Positions 9,064 to 18,233 of a DNA stretch of 64,000 nucleotides are shown piece after piece. Made by a program: the position numbers and the translations under genes. This DNA is from Deferribacteres bacterium (GTDB taxonomy: Bacteria; Zhuqueibacterota; Zhuqueibacteria; Zhuqueibacterales; Geothermadaptataceae), in assembly GCA_020633655.1 (NCBI GenBank), contig JACKDF010000008.1, positions 248,001-312,000 of the forward strand, in the 5' to 3' direction. The notes below the pieces were generated by a model. The model worked only from the letters and a program-made list of their open reading frames with translations, did no database searches and was not told the DNA's origin. Positions within the stretch are counted from its first letter, which is position 1. Each line of letters opens with the position of its first letter.

Positions 9064-11037
9064 ATGGCAAACAAGTGTAAAGTAAGTCTATTTGCAGTAC
9101 TAGTGGGATTAACTCAACCACTATATTCTGAAATAAAATTACCAAAAATATTTGCAGACAATATGGTTTTGCAACGCGATATTCCTGTGAAAATCTGGGG
9201 CTGGGCAGAATCAGGCGAAGAAGTTTCTATTGCCATCCAGGATCAGGTTTTATCAGCCATTGCAGATGAATCCGGTAAATGGCATGTAACACTTGCTCCG
9301 ATGCCAGCAGGCGGCCCATTCCAAATAACCATCTCTGGTGAAAACACAATCCAACTGCAAAATATCCTGTTTGGCGACGTCTGGGTCTGCAGCGGCCAGT
9401 CCAATATGTATTTCCGAACAGCGGCTGCGAAGAACGCTTATATTGATATCAATAATGCCAATTATGAAAAAATCCGCGTTTTTCAAATCGATAAAGCCGC
9501 GAATTATTTGCCGAAAGATGATTTGGATTCCGGAGAGTGGCTGGAATGCAGTCCGGAAACTGTGCGAAGGTTCTCCGCTGTGGCTTATTTCTTTGGTCGG
9601 GAAATTCACAAAGACTTGGATGTGCCCATTGGTTTGATTCACGCCTCCTGGGGTGGCTCGAAAATTCAGGCCTGGTTGGATGGCGAAACGATGAAGAAAT
9701 TTGCGGATTATCACAGACAAGTGGAAGAAGTTGAGCAGACGCCAGATTATTTTGAAAAGCTGGAAAAGGAATATACGGACAAAGGTGGCAATCTGCTAAT
9801 CAAGGCAATTTATCAGCAAGACCCAGGATTTAAACCTGATGGGACACTCTCAGATAGTGAATTCTTTGCTGACAATGACTGGAAAGAAATCAAAGTACCC
9901 GGTTATTGGGAAGAAAGTCGATTGCCCGGATACGACGGTACTGTCTGGTATCGTAAACGGTTTGAAATACCGGAAGCTTTTCAAATAAAAGATTTACAAT
10001 TGGATTTAGGCTGGATTGATGATTATGATTTCACCTTTTTCAATGGGAAGCGAGTAGGTGAAAATTTTTATAAAGGAAATGAACGGCGATACTTGATTCC
10101 CAAAGATAATGTAAAAGCCGGTATGAATGAAATAGTGGTTTGTGTTTATGACACTGATGGATTTGGTGGATTTTGGGGCCCACGCAAATCCCATCTAAAA
10201 ATTAATGATGATGCGACTCAATTGCGAATTGACCTTCAGGGGCTATGGCAATTTAAGCAGGGAATTTCTCTGCAGAATTTAGTGAAACCAGACAAAAATA
10301 AACAGCCAAGAAAACGTGATATTCCTGCCTTTCTTTACAATGCAATGATCTCGCCATTGACCCAATTTACCATCAAAGGCGCCATCTGGTACCAGGGCGA
10401 AAGCAATGCTGGTAATGCATCTGAATATACCCATCTATTTCCGGCAATGATAGAGGGCTGGCGGCAAGCATGGAAACAGGGTGATTTTCCGTTTTTCTTT
10501 GTACAATTGGCAGGTTATGGTTTCCCAAATAAAAAACCGGGACAAAGTGGATGGGCGGAATTGCGGGAGGCGCAATTGAAAACACTTTCCCTTCCCAATA
10601 CGGGAATGGCGGTGACAATCGACCTGGGTGATAAAATGGATATTCACCCGACCAACAAACAGGAAGTAGGCAGGCGTTTGGCATTATCTGCGTCGAAAGT
10701 TGCTTATGGGAAGGATGTAGTTTACAGCGGTCCTGTCTATGACTCGATGGAAATCAAAGATGGAAAAATCTATATCAATTTCAGGCACATCGGCAGCGGA
10801 TTAGTCACAAAAGACAAGTTTGGCTATTTAAAAGAGTTTGCCATAGCCGGCGCTGATAAAAATTTTGTCTGGGCAAAGGCGTTCATTCAGGACAATCAAG
10901 TGGTCGTTTTTTGTGAAGATGTGAAAGAGCCGGTTGCGGTACGCTATAGCTGGTCTTCGAATCCGTCACAGGCAAATTTGTATAACAAGGAAGGATTGCC
11001 TGCATCGCCTTTTCGAACGGATAGTTGGGAAAATTGA
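9064..11037 (+). CDS. Sialate O-acetylesterase-type carbohydrate esterase with jelly-roll insert
   Basis: A protein of 657 residues with a signal peptide (ending near QPLYS). The SASA/SGNH esterase core shows the nucleophile Ser113 in VCSGQSNM, the GAIWYQGESN block near residues 438-449, and Asp526-x-His528 in MDIHPTNKQEVGRRLA. Between about residues 255 and 350 there is an inserted beta-sandwich like the sugar-binding domain of GH2 enzymes (WKEIKVPGYWEE ... GTVWYRKRFEIP), as seen in long members of the family. Known members remove O-acetyl groups from sialic acids or plant polysaccharides; here plant or algal glycans are more likely, given the neighbours. It lacks a sorting domain. A dead copy of its 3' end lies about 900 bases upstream of its start. 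Confidence 0.88.
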   Translation: MANKCKVSLFAVLVGLTQPLYSEIKLPKIFADNMVLQRDIPVKIWGWAESGEEVSIAIQDQVLSAIADESGKWHVTLAPMPAGGPFQITISGENTIQLQNILFGDVWVCSGQSNMYFRTAAAKNAYIDINNANYEKIRVFQIDKAANYLPKDDLDSGEWLECSPETVRRFSAVAYFFGREIHKDLDVPIGLIHASWGGSKIQAWLDGETMKKFADYHRQVEEVEQTPDYFEKLEKEYTDKGGNLLIKAIYQQDPGFKPDGTLSDSEFFADNDWKEIKVPGYWEESRLPGYDGTVWYRKRFEIPEAFQIKDLQLDLGWIDDYDFTFFNGKRVGENFYKGNERRYLIPKDNVKAGMNEIVVCVYDTDGFGGFWGPRKSHLKINDDATQLRIDLQGLWQFKQGISLQNLVKPDKNKQPRKRDIPAFLYNAMISPLTQFTIKGAIWYQGESNAGNASEYTHLFPAMIEGWRQAWKQGDFPFFFVQLAGYGFPNKKPGQSGWAELREAQLKTLSLPNTGMAVTIDLGDKMDIHPTNKQEVGRRLALSASKVAYGKDVVYSGPVYDSMEIKDGKIYINFRHIGSGLVTKDKFGYLKEFAIAGADKNFVWAKAFIQDNQVVVFCEDVKEPVAVRYSWSSNPSQANLYNKEGLPASPFRTDSWEN

Positions 11038-11175
11038 AATGTGGTACAGTATTTTAGACCGCGAAAAACGCGAATTACGCGAACAATTTTGATTGGATTT
11101 TGTTTGCTTGTATGAGGTGTTTCATGGTCATTGAGTAGCGACATGATTAGCCTGGAGAAATAGGAGAATGGAATA

Positions 11176-13845
11176 GTGCAACGAATTAGTCATCTCTTCC
11201 TGATAGTTTTATTAGTATTTTTGAGTTGTTCAAAAAGGAACGATAATACTACTTTTCAAGATAAGTGGTCTGTCAGTCCTGATCGTGTGTGGGTTGGGTC
11301 AGATTTCTGGGCGAATCGCTTACAGGACTGGCGGATTACTGGTGGTCGGCTTGAATGTGTCATCGCTGACGAAAAAAAGCCGATGCGCATGGTGCCCTGG
11401 CTTACCGGTCGTGTGAAAGAATCAAACGGCAGCATGACGTTGCGTGTTAAAACCGGTGTTCTGGGTAAATTAGACAGCCTGAATTCTGACGCTGCAAGTG
11501 GATTTTTAATCGGTGTCGGTGACAGCATGGACTACCGATCTTCTGCATTAATTCATCACAGTAGAGGCGCCGGCAGTGGTTTGTTTGTGGGGATTGACAC
11601 GCAGGGGAATCTATTCATTCGTGATCAGGAAAATAATGATAGTTTGTTGGCGCATACCAATATTTCCAAAAAGATAGGGAAAGAAGTTGAGTTGCGTCTT
11701 GGCATTCATTCTGATGGCGATACAAAAAATGTATTGGAAATCAGCGCTTTTTCAAACGACGGAGAAGAAATCAATCATCTTAGGTATGAAAGCTTGAGTA
11801 ATGCAGATATTGCAGGAAATATTGCTTTGGTATCCCATCCCGGGACAGGTGAAAATCCAGCCAGTTTTTGGTTTAGGAACCTGCACATCTCCGGCAGTCG
11901 CCTTGAACAAATCCCGGAACGAAATCTTGGTCCGATAATCAGTGCACAATATACCTTGAGTAAAAAGATTCTCAAGTTGAGCGTGCAAATGGCGCCTCTT
12001 GGTAAAGAGGACAATCAAAATGTCACGTTGCAAATCAATACCAATGGCAGTTGGCAATCATTGAAAAATGAAGCAATTAACCAGAGCGGCTACTGCGCTC
12101 TCTTCCAACTTGAAAACTGGGATGATTCCAGGGAAATACCCTATCGCATCATTTATTTCCAAAAATTTTCCGATGGCACCGAACAAGAATTTTTCCGCCA
12201 GGGTGTCATTCGAAAAAATCCGATTAACAAAGAAAATATTGTTGTCGCGGCTTTTACGGGGAACCACAATATTGGTCGCTTGCCCAATGCCCGGTGGGGT
12301 GTTGAATACGATGAATATGACTGGCAGCACGGCGTCTTTTTTCCACATGCGGATCTGGTTGATCGGGTCAAAACACACCAGCCTGATTTGCTCTTTTTTA
12401 GCGGGGATCAGGTTTATGAGGGTGGGAGTCCCACAGCAGCGGATTATGAACATGCAGCGCTCGATTATCTTTACAAGTGGTACTTATGGTGTTGGACTTT
12501 CCGGGATTTAACAGAAAATATTCCTGCCGTTACCATTCCCGACGACCACGATGTTTTTCATGGCAACATTTGGGGTGCAGGTGGAAAGGCAACCGAGAAA
12601 GGTTTTGGCGCAAAAGCACAGGACAGTGGTGGTTACAAAATGTTGCCTGATTTTGTCAATATGGTGCAGCGCACGCAAACCAGCCATTTACCCGAGCCTT
12701 TTGATTCAACTCCGGTTAAACAGGGAATAAGTGTTTATTATACGGATTTGAACTGGGGTGGTGTTAGTTTCGCTGTTATCGAGGACCGTAAATTTAAGTC
12801 TGCACCCTCGGTCATGTTGCCTGAAGCACATATTGTGAATGGCTGGGTTCAGAACAGAACTTTTGATGTCAAACGTGAATCCGATGTGCCCCAGGCTAAA
12901 TTGTTGGGTGACAGACAATTGCATTTTCTTGAAAAATGGGCTGCAGACTGGTCGAATAATACCTGGATGAAAGCAGTGCTATCACAGACGATTTTTGCAA
13001 ATGTGGCGACACTTCCTCAAGAAGCCGTAAGCGATGCAGTCGTTCCCAAACTCCCGGTCCTGGAACCGGGAACTTATCCCCCGAATGATGTTCCCGTGAG
13101 CGACTTTGATTCCAATGGCTGGCCCAAATCAAAACGGGATGCTGCTGTACGAATAATGCGCAAAGCGTTTGCGATTAACATTGCCGGGGATCAGCATCTG
13201 GGCAGCACGATTCAATATGGCATTGATGATTGGGGCGATGCCGGATTTGCGATTTGTGTGCCTTCTGTTGCTAATTTCTGGCCCCGTCGCTGGTTTCCGA
13301 TGCAAGAAGGCAAGAATCGCGAACCTGGCATGCCGCCTTATGCTGGTGATTTTGAAGATGGATTCGGAAATAAAATCTCTGTTCATGCGGTGTCAAATCC
13401 CTATCGTTCAGGGAAACAGCCGGATTTTCTGCATGATTTAGCGCCGGGTTATGGTATTGTCAAGTTTAATCGACGTTCCCGTGAAATTGTATTTGAAAAC
13501 TGGCCGCGTTGGGCTGATCCGCAAAAAGATAAACCATATCCCGGCTGGCCGGTTAAGATAAAACAACAGGATAACTATGGCAGGAATGCAGTGGCCATGC
13601 TACCAGAAATTCAAGTGGCGGGCATAGATAATCCTGTCTTTCAGGTGATTAATGAGACCACAAATAAAATAGTTTATACGATTCGAGTAGCAGGACAAAC
13701 ATATCAACCAAAAGTATTTAGAAAAGGAAAATACGCGGTAGTCGTTGGTGAGCCGGGGACAGAAAGAATTAAACGACTGGAGCATCTTTCGGCGCAGCGA
13801 CTTGATGAAAATGAAATGATCAAAGTTGAGTTTAAACAGGAGTAA
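11176..13845 (+). CDS. PhoD-like alkaline phosphatase-family lipoprotein
   Basis: A protein of 889 residues. A GTG start is supported by AGGAGA 8 bases upstream and by the lipoprotein signal that follows (LIVLLVFLS-C18). The first 300 residues form beta-rich modules with a concanavalin-like look. The metallophosphoesterase part has metal-ligand motifs FFSGDQVYEG (Asp411), IPDDHDVF (Asp456-Asp459) and INIAGDQHLG (Asp672, His674), as in the PhoD family. Family members hydrolyse phosphodi- or monoesters outside the cytoplasm. In polysaccharide loci the substrate is often undefined, so a role on the local glycan is only inferred. It lies 138 bases after the esterase gene, on the same strand. Confidence 0.85.
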   Translation: MQRISHLFLIVLLVFLSCSKRNDNTTFQDKWSVSPDRVWVGSDFWANRLQDWRITGGRLECVIADEKKPMRMVPWLTGRVKESNGSMTLRVKTGVLGKLDSLNSDAASGFLIGVGDSMDYRSSALIHHSRGAGSGLFVGIDTQGNLFIRDQENNDSLLAHTNISKKIGKEVELRLGIHSDGDTKNVLEISAFSNDGEEINHLRYESLSNADIAGNIALVSHPGTGENPASFWFRNLHISGSRLEQIPERNLGPIISAQYTLSKKILKLSVQMAPLGKEDNQNVTLQINTNGSWQSLKNEAINQSGYCALFQLENWDDSREIPYRIIYFQKFSDGTEQEFFRQGVIRKNPINKENIVVAAFTGNHNIGRLPNARWGVEYDEYDWQHGVFFPHADLVDRVKTHQPDLLFFSGDQVYEGGSPTAADYEHAALDYLYKWYLWCWTFRDLTENIPAVTIPDDHDVFHGNIWGAGGKATEKGFGAKAQDSGGYKMLPDFVNMVQRTQTSHLPEPFDSTPVKQGISVYYTDLNWGGVSFAVIEDRKFKSAPSVMLPEAHIVNGWVQNRTFDVKRESDVPQAKLLGDRQLHFLEKWAADWSNNTWMKAVLSQTIFANVATLPQEAVSDAVVPKLPVLEPGTYPPNDVPVSDFDSNGWPKSKRDAAVRIMRKAFAINIAGDQHLGSTIQYGIDDWGDAGFAICVPSVANFWPRRWFPMQEGKNREPGMPPYAGDFEDGFGNKISVHAVSNPYRSGKQPDFLHDLAPGYGIVKFNRRSREIVFENWPRWADPQKDKPYPGWPVKIKQQDNYGRNAVAMLPEIQVAGIDNPVFQVINETTNKIVYTIRVAGQTYQPKVFRKGKYAVVVGEPGTERIKRLEHLSAQRLDENEMIKVEFKQE

Positions 13846-14038
13846 ACGATGAGTAAAAATGTAGTCTACAAAGACCAAACAGCGCCAGTGTAATCTGAGC
13901 ATCTTTCTGTTTGTTTTGCAATGCAAGATTCGATTGTTGCCAGGTGTTGCCTTCTGTGCTGGTAATCCAGGTAAAGGATTGTGCAGAAATGGCAGAAGTC
14001 AACATGAATATTAAGAATAATCTTAGCACATTTCCCAT
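13832..14038 (-). pseudogene. Truncated N-terminus of a secreted protein
   Basis: An ATG at 14038 opens a good signal peptide (MGNVLRLFLIFMLTSAISAQ) followed by SFTWITSTEGNTWQQSNLAL. After about residue 50 the frame runs into the reversed start of the truncated + strand gene and ends within the PhoD 3' end. The mature start resembles the beginning of secreted GH30-like enzymes, but only weakly. The region 13846-14191 therefore holds the heads of two broken genes abutting at about 13890. The remaining bases to the DUF1801 gene show nothing else that can be supported. Confidence 0.45.
13849..13893 (+). pseudogene. Truncated gene start (first 14 codons)
   Basis: An AGGAG sequence at 13838-13842 sits 6 bases before an ATG, and the frame reads MSKNVVYKDQTAPV then stops. 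A strong ribosome site before such a short frame suggests that the body of a gene following PhoD has been deleted. The wording resembles the first residues of GH3 beta-glucosidases/xylosidases (xYKDPxAPVEER), but 14 residues cannot prove this. Confidence 0.4.
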
Positions 14039-14191
14039 GAGTAGGTGCCTTCATTTTTTTGATATGACAAGTTATATTATGCAATAACACATGTTTCACA
14101 AGCTGCCATGCCGATGTTAATTAATTAAGTTTTTTCAGAACAACTAACTTATAGCCAGTAAAGACCATATTCATTCCGGTATAGTCGTTTT

Positions 14192-14620
14192 CTATCCGTT
14201 TGTATCAGCAATGCCATATTGTATTGCCGATACAAGAGTTTCGATACTAATATCGATTAACTTTTTAAATTTTATACAATAACCTGTTACACTGGCCTTG
14301 CCGATATCTTGTCCAAATGTCCGGGATAGGTACGTCTTATCGCTTATCCCCATAATGTAGACAGAGATTCCTGACTTGTTTGCACTAACACCAATTTGAT
14401 AGAATTCTCGACTCTTTCCATCTGCATATTTTAAAGTTTGCAATCCATAACCAATGTTAGGATTCGTAACAATCTTACCTTTTTCGTCTTTGCCGTCTAA
14501 AAACCATACTCTGCAATTAGGCATCATCTCCAGAATAATACGATTTAGCTCTTGCAAATCGCTGCGTTTTGGTTCCGGTTGAATATTGATGTATTCTTGA
14601 ATCAATTCGTTTGTGTTCAT
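14192..14620 (-). CDS. DUF1801 (YdhG-like) small cytoplasmic protein
   Basis: A protein of 142 residues without signal peptide or membrane segment. The pattern matches the DUF1801/YdhG family: an N-terminal helix with YINIQPEPKRSDLQELNRIILEMMP, a central IGYGLQTLKYADGK segment and a later IGVSANKSGISVYIMG strand. Members are thought to be frataxin-like folds, with an iron-related role suggested for some, but no firm function is known. It is flanked by the broken secreted gene on one side and the GH43 gene on the other, and looks unrelated to glycan use. It is probably its own transcription unit. Confidence 0.7.
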   Translation of the reverse strand: MNTNELIQEYINIQPEPKRSDLQELNRIILEMMPNCRVWFLDGKDEKGKIVTNPNIGYGLQTLKYADGKSREFYQIGVSANKSGISVYIMGISDKTYLSRTFGQDIGKASVTGYCIKFKKLIDISIETLVSAIQYGIADTNG

Positions 14621-14761
14621 CTATTTCTACCCTCTTTAGTCTACATCTATAAGCGACCCATTAAACGTGCCGATAACACGCTTTTTAGGTCTGGTCAATG
14701 ATTTATTCACGAGCTGATTGCAACCAAAAAAGAGCCTGCCATGAGACAGTTTCAAACAATA

Positions 14762-16099
14762 TCACTTCATAAATATAATCTTCTTCGTAAAAATTTCTCT
14801 TTTACCCGACGCCAGCATGATCGACTGCACAAAATAAACGCCGCTGATTAAGCTTGATCCGTCAAATAGCAGTTTATGTATACCCGGCTGATATTTAGCA
14901 TTCGCCAGCTCATTGACTAAACGGCCATTCACGTCATAAATATTTATGCGAACATCCGCTGCATCGGGCACTGTAAAAGAAATCATCGTTTGTATATTGA
15001 ACGGATTGGGATAATTTTGGAAAAGAGTGTAATCGTGAAAAATCCTTGATTGTGCTTCATCACCCACCCGCGACGTGTTGTCAATAACAGGCCAGTTTTC
15101 TTCATCCCAGATCAGTTTTTCTATGCGAAGTGTAGGAACACCATTTGCCTGAGCATCATAGGCATGATGTACAAGCCAGTTTTCATCCCCATCAAGTAAG
15201 ACAGCGCAATGCCCTGTCCCTCGCCAGCGTTCATCACCCTCAATCACAACATGTCCACCACCCGCAGTCATCAAAACATTGTATTTATCACGATAAGGTC
15301 CTGTGATTACTGATGACCGGCCAACCATGGTTTTATAGGTGCTGTTCACACCCTGACAGCAGAAATCAAACGAAACAAACAAGTAATAATAACCATTTTT
15401 GAAAATGATGTATGGTGCTTCAACAGCTCCTACACCTGAGCGTGATGCAATCGAGTGGATTGGCGTATTCGGATAGGGTTTCATTGTTGTCGTATCCAAT
15501 TCGATAAGTTTAATTCCACTCCAAAAAGAACCGAAGGAGAGCCATAGCCGTCCGACTTCATCTTCTGCTACATTGGGATCAATGGCATTATAGTTATTCT
15601 CTGTATTTGACTCGATGACTTTTCCCTGATCAATCCATTGATATTCAGGGCTCCGAGGATCCAGTGTTGTATTTATGGCTAATCCAATTCGGGAAATAGT
15701 GCTGCCAAAAGTAGAAAGTGAATAGTAGAGATAATAGGTACTATCACGATAAAAAATGTCGGGTGCCCAGATATTACTTACCCCCGGCACCTCCTGCACA
15801 CCCCATTCCGGGATGGATTGAAAAGCTTGGTCCAGACGTGACCAATATTGCAAATTTTGGGCGCGCCGCATTTCAATCCGGTCTCCAGTTGAGAATACGT
15901 AATAATAATTACCTGATTTGATGATGCAGGGATCATGGACATATGTAACAGCACCGGTTTGAGCATGGAGTAAGTTGGCAAGTGTTACCATGAGGAGGAG
16001 AATTCTTATTATCTCCAACGCATGTTTGCTTACTCTTTTTAAAATGCAATTATGGGAGAAAGCTACTTTAACTATATCTTTCATTACGTTCGATTGCAT
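14762..16099 (-). CDS. GH43 arabinanase-type glycosidase with sorting domain
   Basis: A protein of 445 residues. A signal peptide ends near HAQ47 after an N-terminus that is long for a signal peptide; a later Met at residue 6 is possible. The five-bladed GH43 catalytic fold shows the base Asp56 (VHDPCII), Asp174 (NAIDPNV) and acid Glu227 (VEAPYI). The sequence around SFGSFWSGIKLIELD is typical of endo-1,5-alpha-L-arabinanases and relatives. The C-terminus is a sorting domain (NYPNPFNIQT ... SGVYFVQ ... KKIIFMK), so the enzyme should reach the cell surface. It is the last gene of a four-gene - strand glycosidase block and would attack arabinan backbones or side chains. Confidence 0.9.
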   Translation of the reverse strand: MQSNVMKDIVKVAFSHNCILKRVSKHALEIIRILLLMVTLANLLHAQTGAVTYVHDPCIIKSGNYYYVFSTGDRIEMRRAQNLQYWSRLDQAFQSIPEWGVQEVPGVSNIWAPDIFYRDSTYYLYYSLSTFGSTISRIGLAINTTLDPRSPEYQWIDQGKVIESNTENNYNAIDPNVAEDEVGRLWLSFGSFWSGIKLIELDTTTMKPYPNTPIHSIASRSGVGAVEAPYIIFKNGYYYLFVSFDFCCQGVNSTYKTMVGRSSVITGPYRDKYNVLMTAGGGHVVIEGDERWRGTGHCAVLLDGDENWLVHHAYDAQANGVPTLRIEKLIWDEENWPVIDNTSRVGDEAQSRIFHDYTLFQNYPNPFNIQTMISFTVPDAADVRINIYDVNGRLVNELANAKYQPGIHKLLFDGSSLISGVYFVQSIMLASGKREIFTKKIIFMK

Positions 16100-16122
16100 G
16101 ATTTGTAAAAAATAGCTCTGAT

Positions 16123-17979
16123 TTAGTTAACTGGAGTGATTCGATATAAACCCGTTCCATGTTTTTGAATCAAAGGCTGAAATTCCGAGGCACTATAAGT
16201 ACCCAAATCCTTTTGCTGCCATAAATCACGGATTTTGCATTTCCCTGTAAAGCCCAGTGCATTTAAATTAACTGGAATATTCACAGCAAGCGCAGCAAGA
16301 TTCGGAGCTGGATCGACAACAGAAACCATAAATTCAACTGTAGAGCCATCGCCCTGATGACTTGTTCCTCCAATATCCAAGCCGCCAAAAGCTCTAAAAC
16401 GAACACAGTTCTCTGGAATCAGAAATTTGACCATAGATTTCGAATGGGTACCTATGCCATTTGCGTAGTCGGTACCTTTAACATTTAAATTCTTTCCGGA
16501 GGCACTTGTATCTTTCCGAACGACACTCCATCCGGCATTTGCAAATTCCCAGTTTAAATCTGTTAATCGAATGGATTCACCATTCGCTAAATACAAAACA
16601 GGATTTATCCAGTCGGCATGATCGTAATTATAGCCATCACCATTATCATCCACAATCAGATACAACGCTTTGCTTCCTTTCGGGAGTTCGATGTCGATTT
16701 CTTTCCCATAACCATCTGTCAGTTTTGATATGGTTCCGCTGCGATGGAGGAGTTTATCTGAATTGACGAACTCGTTTCCACCGATATTAAATAATCCGAC
16801 AAATTTGTCAGCTGAAGCCGGATCATCGGCAACCCAGGTAACTTTTTCATCGACATTGGAAAATTCCCTGTTGTTCTCTGAGTGATTATGGACATAAAGG
16901 ACTTCTTTGTTGGTCAGTAAGGAATTGGTAAAATCATCATTATCCGGTAAATGGCCACCAAACATTAAGGGGGATTTAAACATGGTCCATAAAGACATTA
17001 AAGTATACTGCTCTTCTTTGGCAAACTTGGTGTATCTGTCGGCACCGCGCTCTCCACGAATGGATAGGTGTCCCAATGGCAGCATATCCGCATCCGGCCA
17101 GGCGCCCTTTACGATATACGGAGCCCACTCGGCACATTTCTTAAACGAATAGTTTAATTGCGTCCAGTTATCCCAAAAATCATCGATGGTGCGCCACATA
17201 TTGGCGTGGTTTTTTGCATGATTATGCTGATCAAGAGGCGTTGCTCCTGGCGACATACTAAAAATAATGGGTCTGCCAGTCTGATCAATGGCATTTCGCA
17301 GCATTTCAATTTCATCTGCATGATAAGGCCGCGATAAATCATCCACTTTTATGTAATCAACACCCCATGAGGCATACAAATCCAAAATGGAATTATAATA
17401 CTCCTGAGCGCCTCTTTTTGCTTTGACTACGGTAAAATTGTCCTTTAGCCATGTACATTCAGATTCTGTAGAGTAAATTTGATCAGCCGTTAAGTCAGTT
17501 CCCAAAATTGGCATTTTATTATAAACAGCGTCTTTTGGTACGCCACGCATTATGTGAATACCGAATTTCAAGCCCAGGCTATGGACATAATCGGCAAGTG
17601 GTTTAAAACCAGCGCCATTTGAAGCGGAAGGAAAGCGTACTGGCGATGGCATATATCTGCCATATTTATCTAAAACAAAATCTGATTTGTCATAGGGATT
17701 GTAGTGTCCGGTCGTTTGGTTTTCCACATACCAGCGGATATCGACTACAACATATTCCCAGCCAAATTCTTTTAAGTTGGCGGCCATATAATCGGCATTG
17801 GCTTTTACTTCATCTTCAACCACTGAAGGCCCAAAACAATCCCAGCTATTCCAACCCATGGGGGGAGTGAGTGCCCATTTATGAAAGGGTTGATCGATTT
17901 GTTTTGGTGCATCAGTACACTGAAATAAAAGGAAGAAAAGCATGATTGGTAAAATTTTGTTGATTTTGAAGGTGTTCAT
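16123..17979 (-). CDS. GH27 alpha-galactosidase/beta-L-arabinopyranosidase family enzyme, putative lipoprotein
   Basis: A protein of 618 residues. The start at MNTFKINKILPIM has GGAGAA just upstream and gives a signal ending in a Cys (LLFQ-C21), an imperfect lipobox. The GH27 barrel opens with TPPMGWNSWDCFGP. The nucleophile is about Asp213 (DYIKVDDLSRP) and the acid/base lies at Asp266-Asp267 (RTIDDFW). A C-terminal NPCBM-like domain follows (ANGIGTHSKSMVKFLIPENC). Family members release terminal alpha-galactose or beta-L-arabinopyranose. It is a close paralogue of the next gene upstream but lacks a sorting domain, so the pair probably works in two compartments: this one in the periplasm, the other at the surface. 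Confidence 0.88.
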   Translation of the reverse strand: MNTFKINKILPIMLFFLLFQCTDAPKQIDQPFHKWALTPPMGWNSWDCFGPSVVEDEVKANADYMAANLKEFGWEYVVVDIRWYVENQTTGHYNPYDKSDFVLDKYGRYMPSPVRFPSASNGAGFKPLADYVHSLGLKFGIHIMRGVPKDAVYNKMPILGTDLTADQIYSTESECTWLKDNFTVVKAKRGAQEYYNSILDLYASWGVDYIKVDDLSRPYHADEIEMLRNAIDQTGRPIIFSMSPGATPLDQHNHAKNHANMWRTIDDFWDNWTQLNYSFKKCAEWAPYIVKGAWPDADMLPLGHLSIRGERGADRYTKFAKEEQYTLMSLWTMFKSPLMFGGHLPDNDDFTNSLLTNKEVLYVHNHSENNREFSNVDEKVTWVADDPASADKFVGLFNIGGNEFVNSDKLLHRSGTISKLTDGYGKEIDIELPKGSKALYLIVDDNGDGYNYDHADWINPVLYLANGESIRLTDLNWEFANAGWSVVRKDTSASGKNLNVKGTDYANGIGTHSKSMVKFLIPENCVRFRAFGGLDIGGTSHQGDGSTVEFMVSVVDPAPNLAALAVNIPVNLNALGFTGKCKIRDLWQQKDLGTYSASEFQPLIQKHGTGLYRITPVN

Positions 17980-18046
17980 GTGTTCTCCAATTCTGCATGC
18001 AAAGTATTTTAAAGGATGGCCAAATCTAAAATTTTCAGCATCTAAC

Positions 18047-18185
18047 GTCATTCCGGTTTCTGCGTTTCTCAGCAGAATACCGGAATCCTTAAAAATGTGC
18101 GACGCATTCAAGATTATTCGTATTCTAAAAATATGTAATGTTACAATGGGATGCCAGTATTGCAAAAATCGCAAACCGGTATGAC
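18047..18185. repeat. Palindromic element with imperfect GTCATTCCGGTTT ends
   Basis: The left end GTCATTCCGGTTTCTGCG (18047-18064) and the right end CGCAAACCGGTATGAC (18170-18185) are imperfect inverted repeats. A second hairpin (ATTCCGGT...ACCGGAAT) lies within the left half. The 139-bp element sits between the two GH27 paralogues and shares its ends with the inner part of the element near position 664-765. It is probably a non-autonomous dispersed repeat. Confidence 0.55.
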
Positions 18186-18233
18186 TACTTTAAGCAGTAA
18201 ATTCACAAATTTAGATCTCACAGCCTATTTATA

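Noticed and set aside
14115..14191. Minus-strand frame reading ENDYTGMNMVFTGYKLVVLKKLN
   Set aside because: It looks protein-like but is only about 26 codons, has no ribosome site and matches no family I recognise.
17980..18174. Longer N-terminus for the first GH27 protein
   Set aside because: The internal ATG has a good GGAGAA site and opens a signal peptide; the upstream part has neither and overlaps a palindromic element.
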